Below, piece after piece: positions 28,867 through 36,697 of a DNA stretch of 36,899 bases; positions within the stretch are counted from its first letter, which is position 1, and each line of letters starts with the position of its first letter. A program made the translations under genes and the position numbers. The notes under the pieces were generated by a model. The model saw nothing but the letters and a program-made list of their open reading frames with translations, made no database searches and was not told where the DNA came from. Source of the DNA: a virus. The stretch is from positions 1-36,899 of IMG/VR virus record IMGVR_UViG_3300003267_000017; one strand, given 5' to 3'.

Positions 28867-29145
28867 ATGACGACATATGCAGACATCATGATCCAGATTA
28901 AGGACTTGGAAGATCAAGCGGCGGTTGCTTGGAAGACTGAGCGGACATCGGCTCTGGAACGAGCTAAGAGCTTGGTCGCGGAGTTCAGGCTGACGCCGAA
29001 AGAGCTATTTCCAGGTGCCAAGCGATATGTAATCCCGGTGAAATATCGAGATGGCCAGAATACATGGACTGGTCGCGGGAAAATGCCATTGTGGCTTCGT
29101 TCCAAGGTAGAATCGGGTATTGCGCTAGATACTTTCAAGGTCTGA
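28867..29145 (+). CDS. H-NS family nucleoid-associated protein
   Basis: This 92-residue protein has both H-NS parts: an N-terminal helical oligomerisation region (about 1-45, YADIMIQIKDLEDQAAVAWKTERTSALERAKSLVAEF) and the C-terminal AT-hook-like DNA-binding loop KYRDGQNTWTGRGKMPLWL, with TWTGRGKMP at 66-74. The loop is of the betaproteobacterial H-NS type. Phage H-NS copies can silence or reset host and phage AT-rich promoters. There is no Shine-Dalgarno, and a -10-like box ends 7 bases before the ATG, so the mRNA may be leaderless or translation may be coupled to the Ref-like gene. Confidence 0.85.
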   Translation: MTTYADIMIQIKDLEDQAAVAWKTERTSALERAKSLVAEFRLTPKELFPGAKRYVIPVKYRDGQNTWTGRGKMPLWLRSKVESGIALDTFKV

Positions 29146-29146
29146 C

Positions 29147-29332
29147 ATGCAAACCGTAGCCTCGCTGGAACTTCCGACCGATAGCACGCTCACAGTCACG
29201 ATGACTATGACTGTAGACGAATGGTCCAAAATGAGGGACGACATTCAAAGTCTATTGACGGTATCTATCCCTCTGGCGGAAATGGCCCTACAATTGGACG
29301 GGATCATTCAGAAAGCACAAGCGAGGCTGTGA
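29147..29332 (+). CDS. Small protein of unknown function
   Basis: This 61-residue protein (MQTVASLELPTDSTLTVTMTMTVDEWSKMRDDIQSLLTVSIPLAEMALQLDGIIQKAQARL) has a beta start and a helical end. It begins 1 base after the H-NS stop and overlaps the next gene (TGATG), so it is probably co-expressed with H-NS. No motif is recognised. Confidence 0.6.
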   Translation: MQTVASLELPTDSTLTVTMTMTVDEWSKMRDDIQSLLTVSIPLAEMALQLDGIIQKAQARL

Positions 29333-29496
29333 TGGGTGTATATGATGAAGCAAAAAAAGCAGTGAATCAGCTTAACAAGCAGGTAGAAGATGCTGAATGG
29401 CTGAAGAGAGCAGAAGAAGCAAAAGAAGAAGGCTACGCAAATGAGAGTGAGGTAGCGGAGCTTTTTGAAAAGCTTGAGCGCCTACCTCTGGCATAG
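29332..29496 (+). CDS. Small charged helical protein
   Basis: This 54-residue protein (MGVYDEAKKAVNQLNKQVEDAEWLKRAEEAKEEGYANESEVAELFEKLERLPLA) is almost wholly helical, with heptad spacing. The ATG at 29332 shares a base with the upstream stop. The open frame further upstream lies inside the previous gene. Function unknown. Confidence 0.6.
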   Translation: MGVYDEAKKAVNQLNKQVEDAEWLKRAEEAKEEGYANESEVAELFEKLERLPLA

Positions 29497-29504
29497 GAGC
29501 AATC

Positions 29505-29702
29505 ATGGCGACTAAAGACGTAGCGGAAATGACGGCCCAGGTGCTGGCGCATCTGAAGACTGGCCATCAGTGCAATTCGTATCCGATGCCTGGCACGAAC
29601 TTCACCAAGGAAAAGATGGATGCCAGCAAGGCGGCGGGTGTTGGCAAAGAGCCGCGCAAATTCACGCAAGGTCGCGGTACATATCGTGGGCTGGTGAAAT
29701 AA
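29505..29702 (+). CDS. Small basic protein of unknown function
   Basis: This 65-residue protein (MATKDVAEMTAQVLAHLKTGHQCNSYPMPGTNFTKEKMDASKAAGVGKEPRKFTQGRGTYRGLVK) has a basic C-terminus. The translation start region (AGGAGCAATCATGGC) is identical over 15 bases to that of the major capsid gene, suggesting high expression. It overlaps the next gene at TAATG. No family is recognised. Confidence 0.6.
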   Translation: MATKDVAEMTAQVLAHLKTGHQCNSYPMPGTNFTKEKMDASKAAGVGKEPRKFTQGRGTYRGLVK

Positions 29703-29899
29703 TGCCGCTCAAGTCCGGATCTAGCGAGAAAGTAGTCTCGGAGAACATTAAGACCGAGATGAAAGAGGGAAAAAAACCTCAGAAGCAAGCCGTGGCCATC
29801 GCATTGAGTAAGGCGCGAGAATCGAAAGGTGGGAAGAAGAAATACCCTCTCCCACCTAGCCGCTTCCAGAAAGATACTGACGGCAACGGGGACAAATAA
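29702..29899 (+). CDS. DUF6496-like small basic protein
   Basis: This 65-residue protein has the pattern MPLKSGSSEKVVSENIKTEMKEGKKPQKQAVAIALSKARESKGGKK, typical of the DUF6496 group found in many phages (S-G-S-S...I..E...GK.QKQAVAIAL..A..S). The function of the family is unknown; the small size and high charge suggest binding to DNA or protein. The start overlaps the upstream stop. Confidence 0.7.
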   Translation: MPLKSGSSEKVVSENIKTEMKEGKKPQKQAVAIALSKARESKGGKKKYPLPPSRFQKDTDGNGDK

Positions 29900-29907
29900 G
29901 GACAAAC

Positions 29908-30117
29908 ATGCCTGCACAAGACCCTAGCGTATATACGGACTGCGGAATCTCTGGCCTTCTGGCAATCGAGCTTGCAGCGCAAGTAACGGCAGGCGTGGGA
30001 AACGCGCCGCGTCTTCTTGGTGCTGGCGTTCCGGCAATCAACGCAAATGCAACGGCCGCCCTAATTACTGGCGGGACGTATGATCCGCTAACGCTGGTAA
30101 CGGCAACGAATCAGTAA
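29908..30117 (+). CDS. Small Ala/Thr-rich protein, possibly structural
   Basis: This 69-residue protein (MPAQDPSVYTDCGISGLLAIELAAQVTAGVGNAPRLLGAGVPAINANATAALITGGTYDPLTLVTATNQ) is hydrophobic but lacks a charged soluble domain or a clear membrane helix. The Ala/Thr/Asn-rich beta style is that of virion proteins. It is the last gene before a strong terminator, at the border of the early and late arms. Confidence 0.6.
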   Translation: MPAQDPSVYTDCGISGLLAIELAAQVTAGVGNAPRLLGAGVPAINANATAALITGGTYDPLTLVTATNQ

Positions 30118-30137
30118 GGCAGTGCCATCCCCCTCTT

Positions 30138-30161
30138 AGCCACCTTCGGGTGGCTTTTTTA
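30138..30161 (+). terminator. Rho-independent terminator at the early/late border
   Basis: AGCCACC, TTCG tetraloop and GGTGGCT form a perfect 7-bp stem (30138-30155) followed by six T residues. It would end transcripts of the plus-strand early arm before the late genes. Confidence 0.9.
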
Positions 30162-30220
30162 TTAGGAGTGAAAACTTTACAAAGTGGCCTCCATCTAATC
30201 CAAAACAACAAGGACGAGCC

Positions 30221-30421
30221 ATGCTAGAAGCATTCGATGTCGTTGCAGACAACCAGGGCGTTTTATTTTCGCCAGCGTCATGTACGCACACATACTCATA
30301 CACCAGCGATGGAAATTTGCAGACAGACACATGCATTGATTTATATAGCAGGACGCGAGTGCAAACATACACATACACGAATGGAAGACTAACGGCGGTC
30401 AGCGCCTGGGTGCAGCAATGA
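30221..30421 (+). CDS. First late-arm gene, small beta-rich protein
   Basis: This 66-residue protein (MLEAFDVVADNQGVLFSPASCTHTYSYTSDGNLQTDTCIDLYSRTRVQTYTYTNGRLTAVSAWVQQ) is Thr/Tyr-rich, with alternating strands like a structural or decoration protein. AAGGA precedes the ATG, and it overlaps the next gene by 4 bases (ATGA). It follows the terminator by 60 bases; that gap holds no clear promoter apart from a TTTACA box without a good -10. Confidence 0.65.
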   Translation: MLEAFDVVADNQGVLFSPASCTHTYSYTSDGNLQTDTCIDLYSRTRVQTYTYTNGRLTAVSAWVQQ

Positions 30422-31005
30422 GCATGCTTACTGATGCATTGATTACGCGGGTATTTAGCCGGCTGATGACCGATAAGAACGGCGCATCGGCGAGGCTTAG
30501 GGTAGATCCTGGTCAGACGGGATTTTTTGCGGGGAAGATGTTTCGAAGCTACATCGAATCCGTAATCCCTGTAGCTGGGCCAAGCATTCAGTTTAAGTTT
30601 GTCAGCCCGATAGATTTTATTCTTTGGGAGCAACGCCTAACCCTGACCCAAGGCGCGCTGAGATTTGAGATTTACACTGGAGCTACGGATTCAGGAGGCT
30701 GGACAACGAATCTTCCGATCATCGGTGTCAATCGCATGTCTGAGCGGCCAACGCCTTTTTATGCATCCCAAATAACGATCCAAACAGGCGGAAATTTCAC
30801 AGGCGGAACGCAAGTCGATGAAATGATTGTCCGATGCGGGACAAATCAAGGAAATCAGTCCAGCACAAACGCAGGAGCGGAAAGCTCTGAGCGTGGCCTA
30901 CCAGCGGGGACATATTTTGGCAGATTCAGCACGCTAACAGGCGGGGTAACACCTGTGGATGCCGCGCAAATGCTTTACACGCTCTTGTGGGAAGAACGTG
31001 CGTAA
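30418..31005 (+). CDS. Probable virion structural protein
   Basis: This 195-residue protein has beta-rich segments (IQFKFVSPIDFILWEQRLTLTQGALRFEIYTGATDSGGW, about 60-100) and a Gly/Thr/Asn-rich part (SQITIQTGGNFTGGTQVDEMIVRCGTNQGNQSSTNAG), in the manner of phage head or tail decoration proteins. Coupled to the small beta-rich gene upstream, it may form a complex with it. No family is recognised with certainty. The promoter-like motif for the next gene overlaps its stop region. Confidence 0.65.
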   Translation: MSMLTDALITRVFSRLMTDKNGASARLRVDPGQTGFFAGKMFRSYIESVIPVAGPSIQFKFVSPIDFILWEQRLTLTQGALRFEIYTGATDSGGWTTNLPIIGVNRMSERPTPFYASQITIQTGGNFTGGTQVDEMIVRCGTNQGNQSSTNAGAESSERGLPAGTYFGRFSTLTGGVTPVDAAQMLYTLLWEERA

Positions 31006-31019
31006 TAGTATATAATCGT
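31006..31019 (+). promoter_or_regulatory. TAGTATATAATCGT motif, late-arm copy
   Basis: Identical over 14 bases to 28849-28862. TATAAT at 31011-31016 would start RNA near 31023, 25 bases before the ATG at 31048, leaving a normal leader with a GGGA site. No -35 consensus is present at 16-18 bases. Confidence 0.5.
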
Positions 31020-31047
31020 AGTTACTCGAAAACTCGGGATTACGAAA

Positions 31048-31458
31048 ATGGTAATGTTCATTGGTGGATTAGTAGAAGTGGCTGCACATCCATGCCGTCA
31101 GCAAGAAGAAAAGAAGGTGCAAGATGCAAAGGAAGCCCCTCATATTCAGCCAATTCATACAAAAGTCGGGATGTCGCCAGAAGAGCAGGACAAATTCCAA
31201 CTTTCTCAGCATGAAGACCGCATCCATATATTAGAAGCGAAGGTTCGAATGCTGCAATCGCTGGTAGATCAACTACGCGGAATCCCAGGAGCAGGCGGCC
31301 CCATCACGCACAACTACAGCGTTCTCCCTACATACGATAGGGGCTACCACTCGCAAGTGGTAGGCCAGCAACAAGACCGCAACGCCCAGTCTGAAGATAT
31401 GCAGCAGCCCATGGGATGGAGTGGCTATTTCGGCGATGCTGGCGCGCCTCTCAAGTAA
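31048..31458 (+). CDS. Coiled-coil protein of unknown function
   Basis: This 136-residue protein has a short hydrophobic start (MVMFIGGLVEVAAHPC), a charged linker and a coiled coil at about 50-82 (FQLSQHEDRIHILEAKVRMLQSLVDQLRG). The end is Gly/Tyr/Gln-rich (HNYSVLPTYDRGYHSQVVGQQQD). The start could be a lipid-modified or membrane-touching segment, but it is not a standard signal peptide. It is the first gene after the late TATATAATCGT motif and sits just before the terminase genes. Confidence 0.6.
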   Translation: MVMFIGGLVEVAAHPCRQQEEKKVQDAKEAPHIQPIHTKVGMSPEEQDKFQLSQHEDRIHILEAKVRMLQSLVDQLRGIPGAGGPITHNYSVLPTYDRGYHSQVVGQQQDRNAQSEDMQQPMGWSGYFGDAGAPLK

Positions 31459-31498
31459 ATTATTAGCCACAATCTATCTAAAGTAGAGGGTAATAGAC

Positions 31499-31756
31499 AT
31501 GGCTAATGGCATCAAGACTGGCGGACGAAAGAAGGGTACGCCAAACAAGACCACAGCACAGGTAAAGCAGGCGCTGCTAGAAGCTTTTGAAGAGCTTGGT
31601 GGCGTTCCGTCGCTTGTCACGTGGGGCATGGATAATCCGACCGCGTTTTATCAGCTATGGGCCAAGCTGGCGCCAATTGAGGCAAAGATTGAGGCGGAGC
31701 ATTCGGGCGAAGTAGGGCTAACCGTGCAGATTCTTAGGTTGGGAGATGGGGAATGA
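31499..31756 (+). CDS. Candidate terminase small subunit
   Basis: This 85-residue protein starts MANGIKTGGRKKGTPNKTTAQVKQALLEAFEELGG. The GGRKKGTPNKTT motif marks a family of small DNA-binding phage proteins often located before the large terminase. The rest is helical (LVTWGMDNPTAFYQLWAKLAPIEAKIEAEHSG). Small terminases recognise the packaging site and load the motor. This one is at the lower end of size for the role, and five small genes separate it from the large subunit, so the call is moderate. Confidence 0.6.
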   Translation: MANGIKTGGRKKGTPNKTTAQVKQALLEAFEELGGVPSLVTWGMDNPTAFYQLWAKLAPIEAKIEAEHSGEVGLTVQILRLGDGE

Positions 31757-31965
31757 TGGTGCTATTTGGCTGGACTGGGGATCAGTTCATAAAAGCTGCC
31801 GGGTACTATAACCAATGCAACAAGACAGATCTGGATGGCCTGAAGGCATTTGAATCGGCCCTAATCAGCAATGGCAGTGATATGGAGGATGCAAAATCGA
31901 TTTTTGCATTCTGGAGGTCGAGACGCGCTGACAATCCCGGCGAGATTTCGATTGTAATTCCATGA
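31753..31965 (+). CDS. Small protein of unknown function
   Basis: This 70-residue protein (MMVLFGWTGDQFIKAAGYYNQCNKTDLDGLKAFESALISNGSDMEDAKSIFAFWRSRRADNPGEISIVIP) is helical, with aromatic residues. It overlaps the genes on both sides by 4 bases. No motif is recognised. Confidence 0.6.
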   Translation: MMVLFGWTGDQFIKAAGYYNQCNKTDLDGLKAFESALISNGSDMEDAKSIFAFWRSRRADNPGEISIVIP

Positions 31966-32183
31966 CCTACACCGAGATCATACACAAATACGGCCAGCAC
32001 GCATGCGGCAAGCCTGCGTTCCTAGTGCGCAAGGACAAGCTGATGCGCGGCGAGCCATTGTTATCGCTGCATGCGCTGACGCTTGAGGGTGAGGCTATCG
32101 AGCCAGGATCGGCTTGTGTGTGTGGGTCGTGCGGGTATGCAATGCATCCATGGTTGGTAGCTGGGGTGGATAGGGAGATTTGA
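31962..32183 (+). CDS. Small protein with Cys-rich zinc-ribbon-like end
   Basis: This 73-residue protein (MTYTEIIHKYGQHACGKPAFLVRKDKLMRGEPLLSLHALTLEGEAIEPGSACVCGSCGYAMHPWLV) has a possible metal site made of C-V-C-G-S-C-G near the end with nearby His residues. It is coupled on both sides by short overlaps (ATGA, TGATG). The role in the packaging cluster is unknown. Confidence 0.6.
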   Translation: MTYTEIIHKYGQHACGKPAFLVRKDKLMRGEPLLSLHALTLEGEAIEPGSACVCGSCGYAMHPWLVAGVDREI

Positions 32184-32377
32184 TGATTGATTGGCACAGC
32201 AAGGAAATGGCCGCTTTGAGTGAGTGGCGCGAACTTAAGATGTCGTCAAAACGGTTCTATGATTTCATGTATTCAATCCATTGCTTCTATCCTTTGCCAA
32301 AAGATCATCCGCTCGCGCAACAAAATGAAGAAGCTGCGCGGGTCGGCGAGCAACAAAATTGCGGGGAGAGGGAATGA
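32183..32377 (+). CDS. Small protein of unknown function
   Basis: This 64-residue protein (MIDWHSKEMAALSEWRELKMSSKRFYDFMYSIHCFYPLPKDHPLAQQNEEAARVGEQQNCGERE) starts at the ATG that shares a base with the upstream stop and has AGGGAG before it. A TTG one codon earlier is also in frame. It overlaps the next ATG by 4 bases. No family is recognised. Confidence 0.6.
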   Translation: MIDWHSKEMAALSEWRELKMSSKRFYDFMYSIHCFYPLPKDHPLAQQNEEAARVGEQQNCGERE

Positions 32378-32631
32378 ACTCATATGAAATGATTGCCGAT
32401 CACTATCTTGTAGTCGGTGGCCCATCGCTGATTGCATTTCAAGGTACGCCCGAAGATGTTGACCACAAGCGATTCCTGATGGGCAGACGTGACGTGACAA
32501 CGGATGATTACGGAAATCTCCATGTCATCGCTTCTCATCAGCCTAGGATCTTCGGCAAATGGCATTACTGGATGTCTGGCATTGATGAAATGGAATCTGG
32601 TCCATTCACCTGGTATCCGGAGTTCCACTAA
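32374..32631 (+). CDS. Small protein of unknown function
   Basis: This 85-residue protein has an alpha/beta look (MNSYEMIADHYLVVGGPSLIAFQGTPEDVDHKRFLMGRRDVTTDDYGNLHVIASHQPRIFGKWHYWMSG...). The ATG at 32374 has GGGGAGAGGGA upstream, so the TTG start five codons earlier is unlikely. The stop shares a base with the next ATG (TAATG). It lies within the packaging cluster; role unknown. Confidence 0.6.
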   Translation: MNSYEMIADHYLVVGGPSLIAFQGTPEDVDHKRFLMGRRDVTTDDYGNLHVIASHQPRIFGKWHYWMSGIDEMESGPFTWYPEFH

Positions 32632-32789
32632 TGAAGCCACATATCACGCGGTTGTCTCCTTATTGCTGGCGCATGAGTAATTGGCTAGATCGTGAGACTG
32701 GCGATCCAATGATTGCTCAATACAATGGCATCTGGCCGATGGCGCGTCGTTACTTCCGACATATTTGGCACGAAAGGGCGATGCGTTGA
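32631..32789 (+). CDS. Small basic protein before the terminase
   Basis: This 52-residue basic and aromatic protein (MKPHITRLSPYCWRMSNWLDRETGDPMIAQYNGIWPMARRYFRHIWHERAMR) starts at a one-base overlap with the upstream stop. Its own stop overlaps the terminase TTG start (TTGA). The packing on both sides supports it. Function unknown. Confidence 0.55.
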   Translation: MKPHITRLSPYCWRMSNWLDRETGDPMIAQYNGIWPMARRYFRHIWHERAMR

Positions 32790-34168
32790 CGGTAATTCAG
32801 CTCCCGAACAACTGGCGTCCGCGCCCATACCAGCGCAAGGTCTGGAAGTATTGGGAGGATGGTGGCAAGCAGGCAAACCTAATCTGGCATCGCCGCGCGG
32901 GCAAGGACGAAATCTGCCTCCACCGCACCGCTGTCGCGATGTTTGAGCGCCCAGGTACGTACTGGCATATGCTTCCAGAAGCGGCCCATGCGCGCAAGGC
33001 AATCTGGACGGCTGTTAATCCTCATACTGGCAAAAGGCGAATCGATGAAGCGTTTCCGATGGCTCTGCGCAAGACTACTCGTGAGCAGGAAATGTTTATC
33101 GAGATGGTTAATGGATCGACATGGCAGGTGGGTGGTTCTGACCGCTATAACAGCCTTGTTGGCTCATCTCCTGCTGGTGTGGTTTTCTCTGAGTGGGCAC
33201 TAGCTAATCCTGCTGCATGGGGTTACGTGCGGCCAATGCTCCTGGAAAACGGTGGCTGGTCCATTTTCATTACTACGCCGCGAGGGCATAATCACGCCGA
33301 GACAATGCATAAGGTGGCCAAGCAAACGCCTGGTGCATTTGCGCAGATCCTGACAGCAGACAAGACCGGCGTATTTACGCCTGAGCAACTACAGCAAGAG
33401 CGTGCGGCCCTGATTGGTGAGCATGGCGAAGATTTCGGCCAATCTCTGTTCGATCAAGAATATTTCTGCTCATTCGATGCTGCAATTCTCGGCTCATACT
33501 ATGGAGCATGGATCACCAAGCTAAAGGCTGAAGGGAGATTCCGGAATGTACCTATCGACCACAACTTGCCTGTGCATACTGCTTGGGATTTGGGCCACAC
33601 GGACGACACTTCCATCTGGTTCTATCAAGTCCCTTATGGTGAAGTGCATTTCGTGGATTGTTATTCTGCTAGTGGCTTTGGTATCGACCATTATCTTGAT
33701 TATGTGGATAGCTGGCGACAGAGGACAGGCGCAAAGCTCGGCCACTTCTATCTCCCGCACGATGCCAAAGCCAAAACCTTCGCCTCCGGTGGGAAATCAA
33801 CGGAAGAGCAATTCGCTAAAGCTTACGGGTGGGGAAACATAAGGATCGTGCCTTCACTATCGATACAGGATGGTATTCAGGCAACCCGTGAAATGCTCAC
33901 TAGGTCGTATTTTGATCTAGAATGCGAAGATGGATTAGAGGCTGTTGCGCAATATTGTCGGGAATGGGACGATAATAAGAAGTGCTTTCGTGAATCTCCT
34001 TTGCATAACTGGACTAGCCATTACGCAGACGGGCTTCGTATGGCAGCAGTAGCGTACCGGGAAGAAGCCAAGACACAGCCTAAGCCAGATCCTAAATTCC
34101 CGATGCAGCAGTCGATTAACGATCTGATTGCGGCGCAACGAAAGAAGCGGCTATCTTTGGAATCGTAA
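32786..34168 (+). CDS. terL: Terminase large subunit
   Basis: This 460-residue motor protein has a degenerate Walker A, WHRRAGKDE (34-42), and a Walker B-like GVVFSEW (131-137). A coupling motif, ITTPRG (162-167), follows. The C-terminal nuclease has Asp268 in AWDLGHTDDTS, Asp325 or so in LPHDAKAK and a late DG motif in YADGLRM. It cuts concatemers and pumps DNA through the portal with ATP. The TTG at 32786 is chosen because it overlaps the upstream stop (TTGA) and has AAAGGG upstream; the TTG at 32765 lacks a site. The rare start codon may limit its level. Confidence 0.9.
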   Translation: MTVIQLPNNWRPRPYQRKVWKYWEDGGKQANLIWHRRAGKDEICLHRTAVAMFERPGTYWHMLPEAAHARKAIWTAVNPHTGKRRIDEAFPMALRKTTREQEMFIEMVNGSTWQVGGSDRYNSLVGSSPAGVVFSEWALANPAAWGYVRPMLLENGGWSIFITTPRGHNHAETMHKVAKQTPGAFAQILTADKTGVFTPEQLQQERAALIGEHGEDFGQSLFDQEYFCSFDAAILGSYYGAWITKLKAEGRFRNVPIDHNLPVHTAWDLGHTDDTSIWFYQVPYGEVHFVDCYSASGFGIDHYLDYVDSWRQRTGAKLGHFYLPHDAKAKTFASGGKSTEEQFAKAYGWGNIRIVPSLSIQDGIQATREMLTRSYFDLECEDGLEAVAQYCREWDDNKKCFRESPLHNWTSHYADGLRMAAVAYREEAKTQPKPDPKFPMQQSINDLIAAQRKKRLSLES

Positions 34169-34392
34169 TGCCTACGCTGACAGAGCAGGTACAGACTAAT
34201 ATCAGGGCGCTAACCAGTACCACAGGAATGTGGGTGGAAGACTGGCATGCGCTATTTGATTTGCGGGCAATTCTGAAGGGGCAGTTTTCGGAACGTCTGA
34301 TCGCATACTACATTGCAAATAATCCAGGGCAGAATCCAAACGCTGCGGCTGCTTTGAATTATTATCTGCTCAATCCTAGCGCCATCGTGTGA
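34168..34392 (+). CDS. Small protein between terminase and portal
   Basis: This 74-residue protein (MPTLTEQVQTNIRALTSTTGMWVEDWHALFDLRAILKGQFSERLIAYYIANNPGQNPNAAAALNYYLL) is related in style to the small proteins found before podovirus portals. It may assist portal or packaging assembly. The start shares a base with the terminase stop (TAATG), and it ends 5 bases before the portal ATG. Function unknown. Confidence 0.65.
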   Translation: MPTLTEQVQTNIRALTSTTGMWVEDWHALFDLRAILKGQFSERLIAYYIANNPGQNPNAAAALNYYLLNPSAIV

Positions 34393-34397
34393 AATAA

Positions 34398-36695
34398 ATG
34401 ACAACCACTGACGCAACTGTAAATAGCGCCACGTCTCCCCTAGACTTTGGCCGTGGCCCTGTCGGTGAAGTCCGGCGTTGGGCGACCGAGATTCAACTAG
34501 CTGAAAGCCAGTTCAAGAAATGGCGCGATCAGTCAAAGAAGAACTGGGATCGATATCGGGCGCGAGACAAGCGAAAGAACAGCTATAATAGTCTCTACGC
34601 AAACACATCTATTATCTTCCCGGCTGTCTATAACACGCCGCCCGTCCCTGACGTTCGCAAGCGTTGGGATAAGAAGGATGATCTCGGCAAATGTGTATCT
34701 GAGGTTCTATCCCGCGCGATTGAGTTCAATCTAGATACTACGAACTTTGACCGGCAAATCCGTATGGATGTGCTGGATATGCTCATTTGTGCGCGTGGCG
34801 TATCTCGTATTCGGTATATCCCGAATATGGTCCAGGTTGGCGATATTCAGGAAATCGGGGATGACGATGACGAAACTGAACTGACGCATGAGGCGCAGCA
34901 GGGAGAATCTTTCGAAGAACTGGAATGGGAAACCGCGCCTGCCGAGCATGTCCAATGGGATGAATGGCTGCATGGCCCTGGTAAAACCTGGGATTCGATT
35001 CCTTGGGTCGCGTTCATGCATCGTCTTACCCGAGCTGAATTGGTGGATCGTTTTGGCGAGGAAATCGGTTCGCAGGTGCCGCTTGATTCTGGCCCTCCTG
35101 CTGATGACGCCAAAAAGAGCCCTGACGACCAGTCCTATGATCTATTCCGTACTGCGATGGTATGGGAGATTTGGGACAAGGAAGAGCGCAAGGTCAAATG
35201 GATCAACCTGCAATATCGGTTTGGCCCGCTGAAAACGGAAGACGATCCTTACGGATTCGACAACTTTTTCCCGATTCCTGAGCCGCTTATTGCGATTGTT
35301 GATAGTGATATCCAGTCGCCGCCCAGCCTGTTTGAGCAATACCAGGAGCAGGCGGACGAACTGGACCGGATCTCGGGCCGGATTAATCGCATCGTCAACG
35401 CTATCAAGGCTCGTGCTGTCTATGACCCGGCGCTAGGCACGGTTATCTCTGAACTGTTCCGGGGCGAAGATAACGACCTGATCCCTGCGGCTGATAGTAT
35501 TCGTCAGCTTCAGGAGCAAGGTGGTTTAGCTAATGCCATCTGGTTCCCGCCGATTCAACAGATGGTTGCGACGGTTTCCGGGCTGTATGAGGCGCGGGAA
35601 CAGTGCAAGGCAGTCATCTACGAACTGTCCGGCATCTCCGACATCATGCGCGGCTCTACGGATGCTTCGGAGACGCTTGGTGCGCAGAACCTGAAAGTTG
35701 CCTTTGGCAAGGGTCGTGTGTCGGATATGCAGCGCAATGTGCAGCGTTATATCCGCGACCTGATCCGCATGCAGGCTTTGGTGATTGGTAAGAAGTTCGA
35801 GATTTCGACGCTGCGGGAGATGACGCAATACCAGGCGCCGACGAATGCAGAATATCAGGCGTCTGTCGCGCCGATGATCGCCCAATACCAGCAGCAAGCC
35901 ATGATGGCCATGATGCAAGGCCAGCCATCCCCGCCGCCTCCGCAACTTCCCCCGAAGCCTACGACATGGGAAGACATCGATGCTGTGCTGAAGTCGGATC
36001 AGACTCGCACTTTCCGTATCGATATTGAAACCGATTCGACTATTGCCGCAACGCAGCAAGAGGACGTGGAGCAACTGACGCAGGGTATGGCGGCTGTGAC
36101 GGCGATTATCGAAAAGCTCTGGCCGATGGTACAGCAGGGCGTTTTGCCGTTCGACGCCGCCAAAGAAATCGCCATGACCACGGCCCGCAAGTTCAAGCTT
36201 GGTGCAGGCCTAGAGGATGCTCTGGAGCAGATGAAGGCTCCAGAGCCGCCACAAGACCCGAATGCAGGAAAGATTCAAGGCGAGATTCAAAAGGCACAGA
36301 TGAGCGCGCAAGTGGATCTGCAAAAGCACCAGCAGACATTGCAAGCCAATGCACAAGCGCATCAGCAAGATATCCAAGCTGATATGCAAATGGCGCAATT
36401 CCAGGCGCAGATGGATCAGCAGACCGAAGCCTGGCGGCAGGAAGTTCAGGCTCGTGAGAACGCCCATCAGCAACAATTGGAGATCCAGCGGGACGCATAT
36501 CAGCAACAGATGGATATGCAACTGCAAGCCTTCAAGGAACAGGCAGCCGCCGACCGTGAAGCCATGAAGGGTGAATTGCAGGTTCTGCTGACAGCCATGA
36601 ATAACGCTCGTGCTGTGGAAGTCGCGGAAATCAGAGCGGACACCACATTGCAAGCATCTCAAATCAGCGCAGCAAATCAAGCTTCGGAGCCTTAA
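34398..36695 (+). CDS. Portal protein (P22-like, with long C-terminal coiled barrel)
   Basis: This 765-residue protein fits the large portals of P22-like podoviruses (P22 portal is 725). The N-terminal core has QLAESQFKKWRDQSKKNWDRYRARDKRKNSYNSLYANTSIIFPAVYNTPPVPDVRKRW, then a stem/clip region with YQEQADELDRISGRINRIVNAIKARAVYD and SGISDIMRGSTDASETLGAQNLKVAFG (a typical portal motif). A Pro/Gln-rich hinge (about 500-525) follows, and the last 130 residues are Gln-rich heptads (QANAQAHQQDIQADMQMAQFQAQMDQQ...), as expected for a helical barrel reaching into the head. Twelve copies would form the DNA gate. Confidence 0.85.
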   Translation: MTTTDATVNSATSPLDFGRGPVGEVRRWATEIQLAESQFKKWRDQSKKNWDRYRARDKRKNSYNSLYANTSIIFPAVYNTPPVPDVRKRWDKKDDLGKCVSEVLSRAIEFNLDTTNFDRQIRMDVLDMLICARGVSRIRYIPNMVQVGDIQEIGDDDDETELTHEAQQGESFEELEWETAPAEHVQWDEWLHGPGKTWDSIPWVAFMHRLTRAELVDRFGEEIGSQVPLDSGPPADDAKKSPDDQSYDLFRTAMVWEIWDKEERKVKWINLQYRFGPLKTEDDPYGFDNFFPIPEPLIAIVDSDIQSPPSLFEQYQEQADELDRISGRINRIVNAIKARAVYDPALGTVISELFRGEDNDLIPAADSIRQLQEQGGLANAIWFPPIQQMVATVSGLYEAREQCKAVIYELSGISDIMRGSTDASETLGAQNLKVAFGKGRVSDMQRNVQRYIRDLIRMQALVIGKKFEISTLREMTQYQAPTNAEYQASVAPMIAQYQQQAMMAMMQGQPSPPPPQLPPKPTTWEDIDAVLKSDQTRTFRIDIETDSTIAATQQEDVEQLTQGMAAVTAIIEKLWPMVQQGVLPFDAAKEIAMTTARKFKLGAGLEDALEQMKAPEPPQDPNAGKIQGEIQKAQMSAQVDLQKHQQTLQANAQAHQQDIQADMQMAQFQAQMDQQTEAWRQEVQARENAHQQQLEIQRDAYQQQMDMQLQAFKEQAAADREAMKGELQVLLTAMNNARAVEVAEIRADTTLQASQISAANQASEP

Positions 36696-36697
36696 TA

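Noticed and set aside
29755-29780. A-run (GGGAAAAAAACC) as a programmed frameshift site
   Set aside because: The gene reads through in one frame to a normal stop, and the alternative frames give no continuation.
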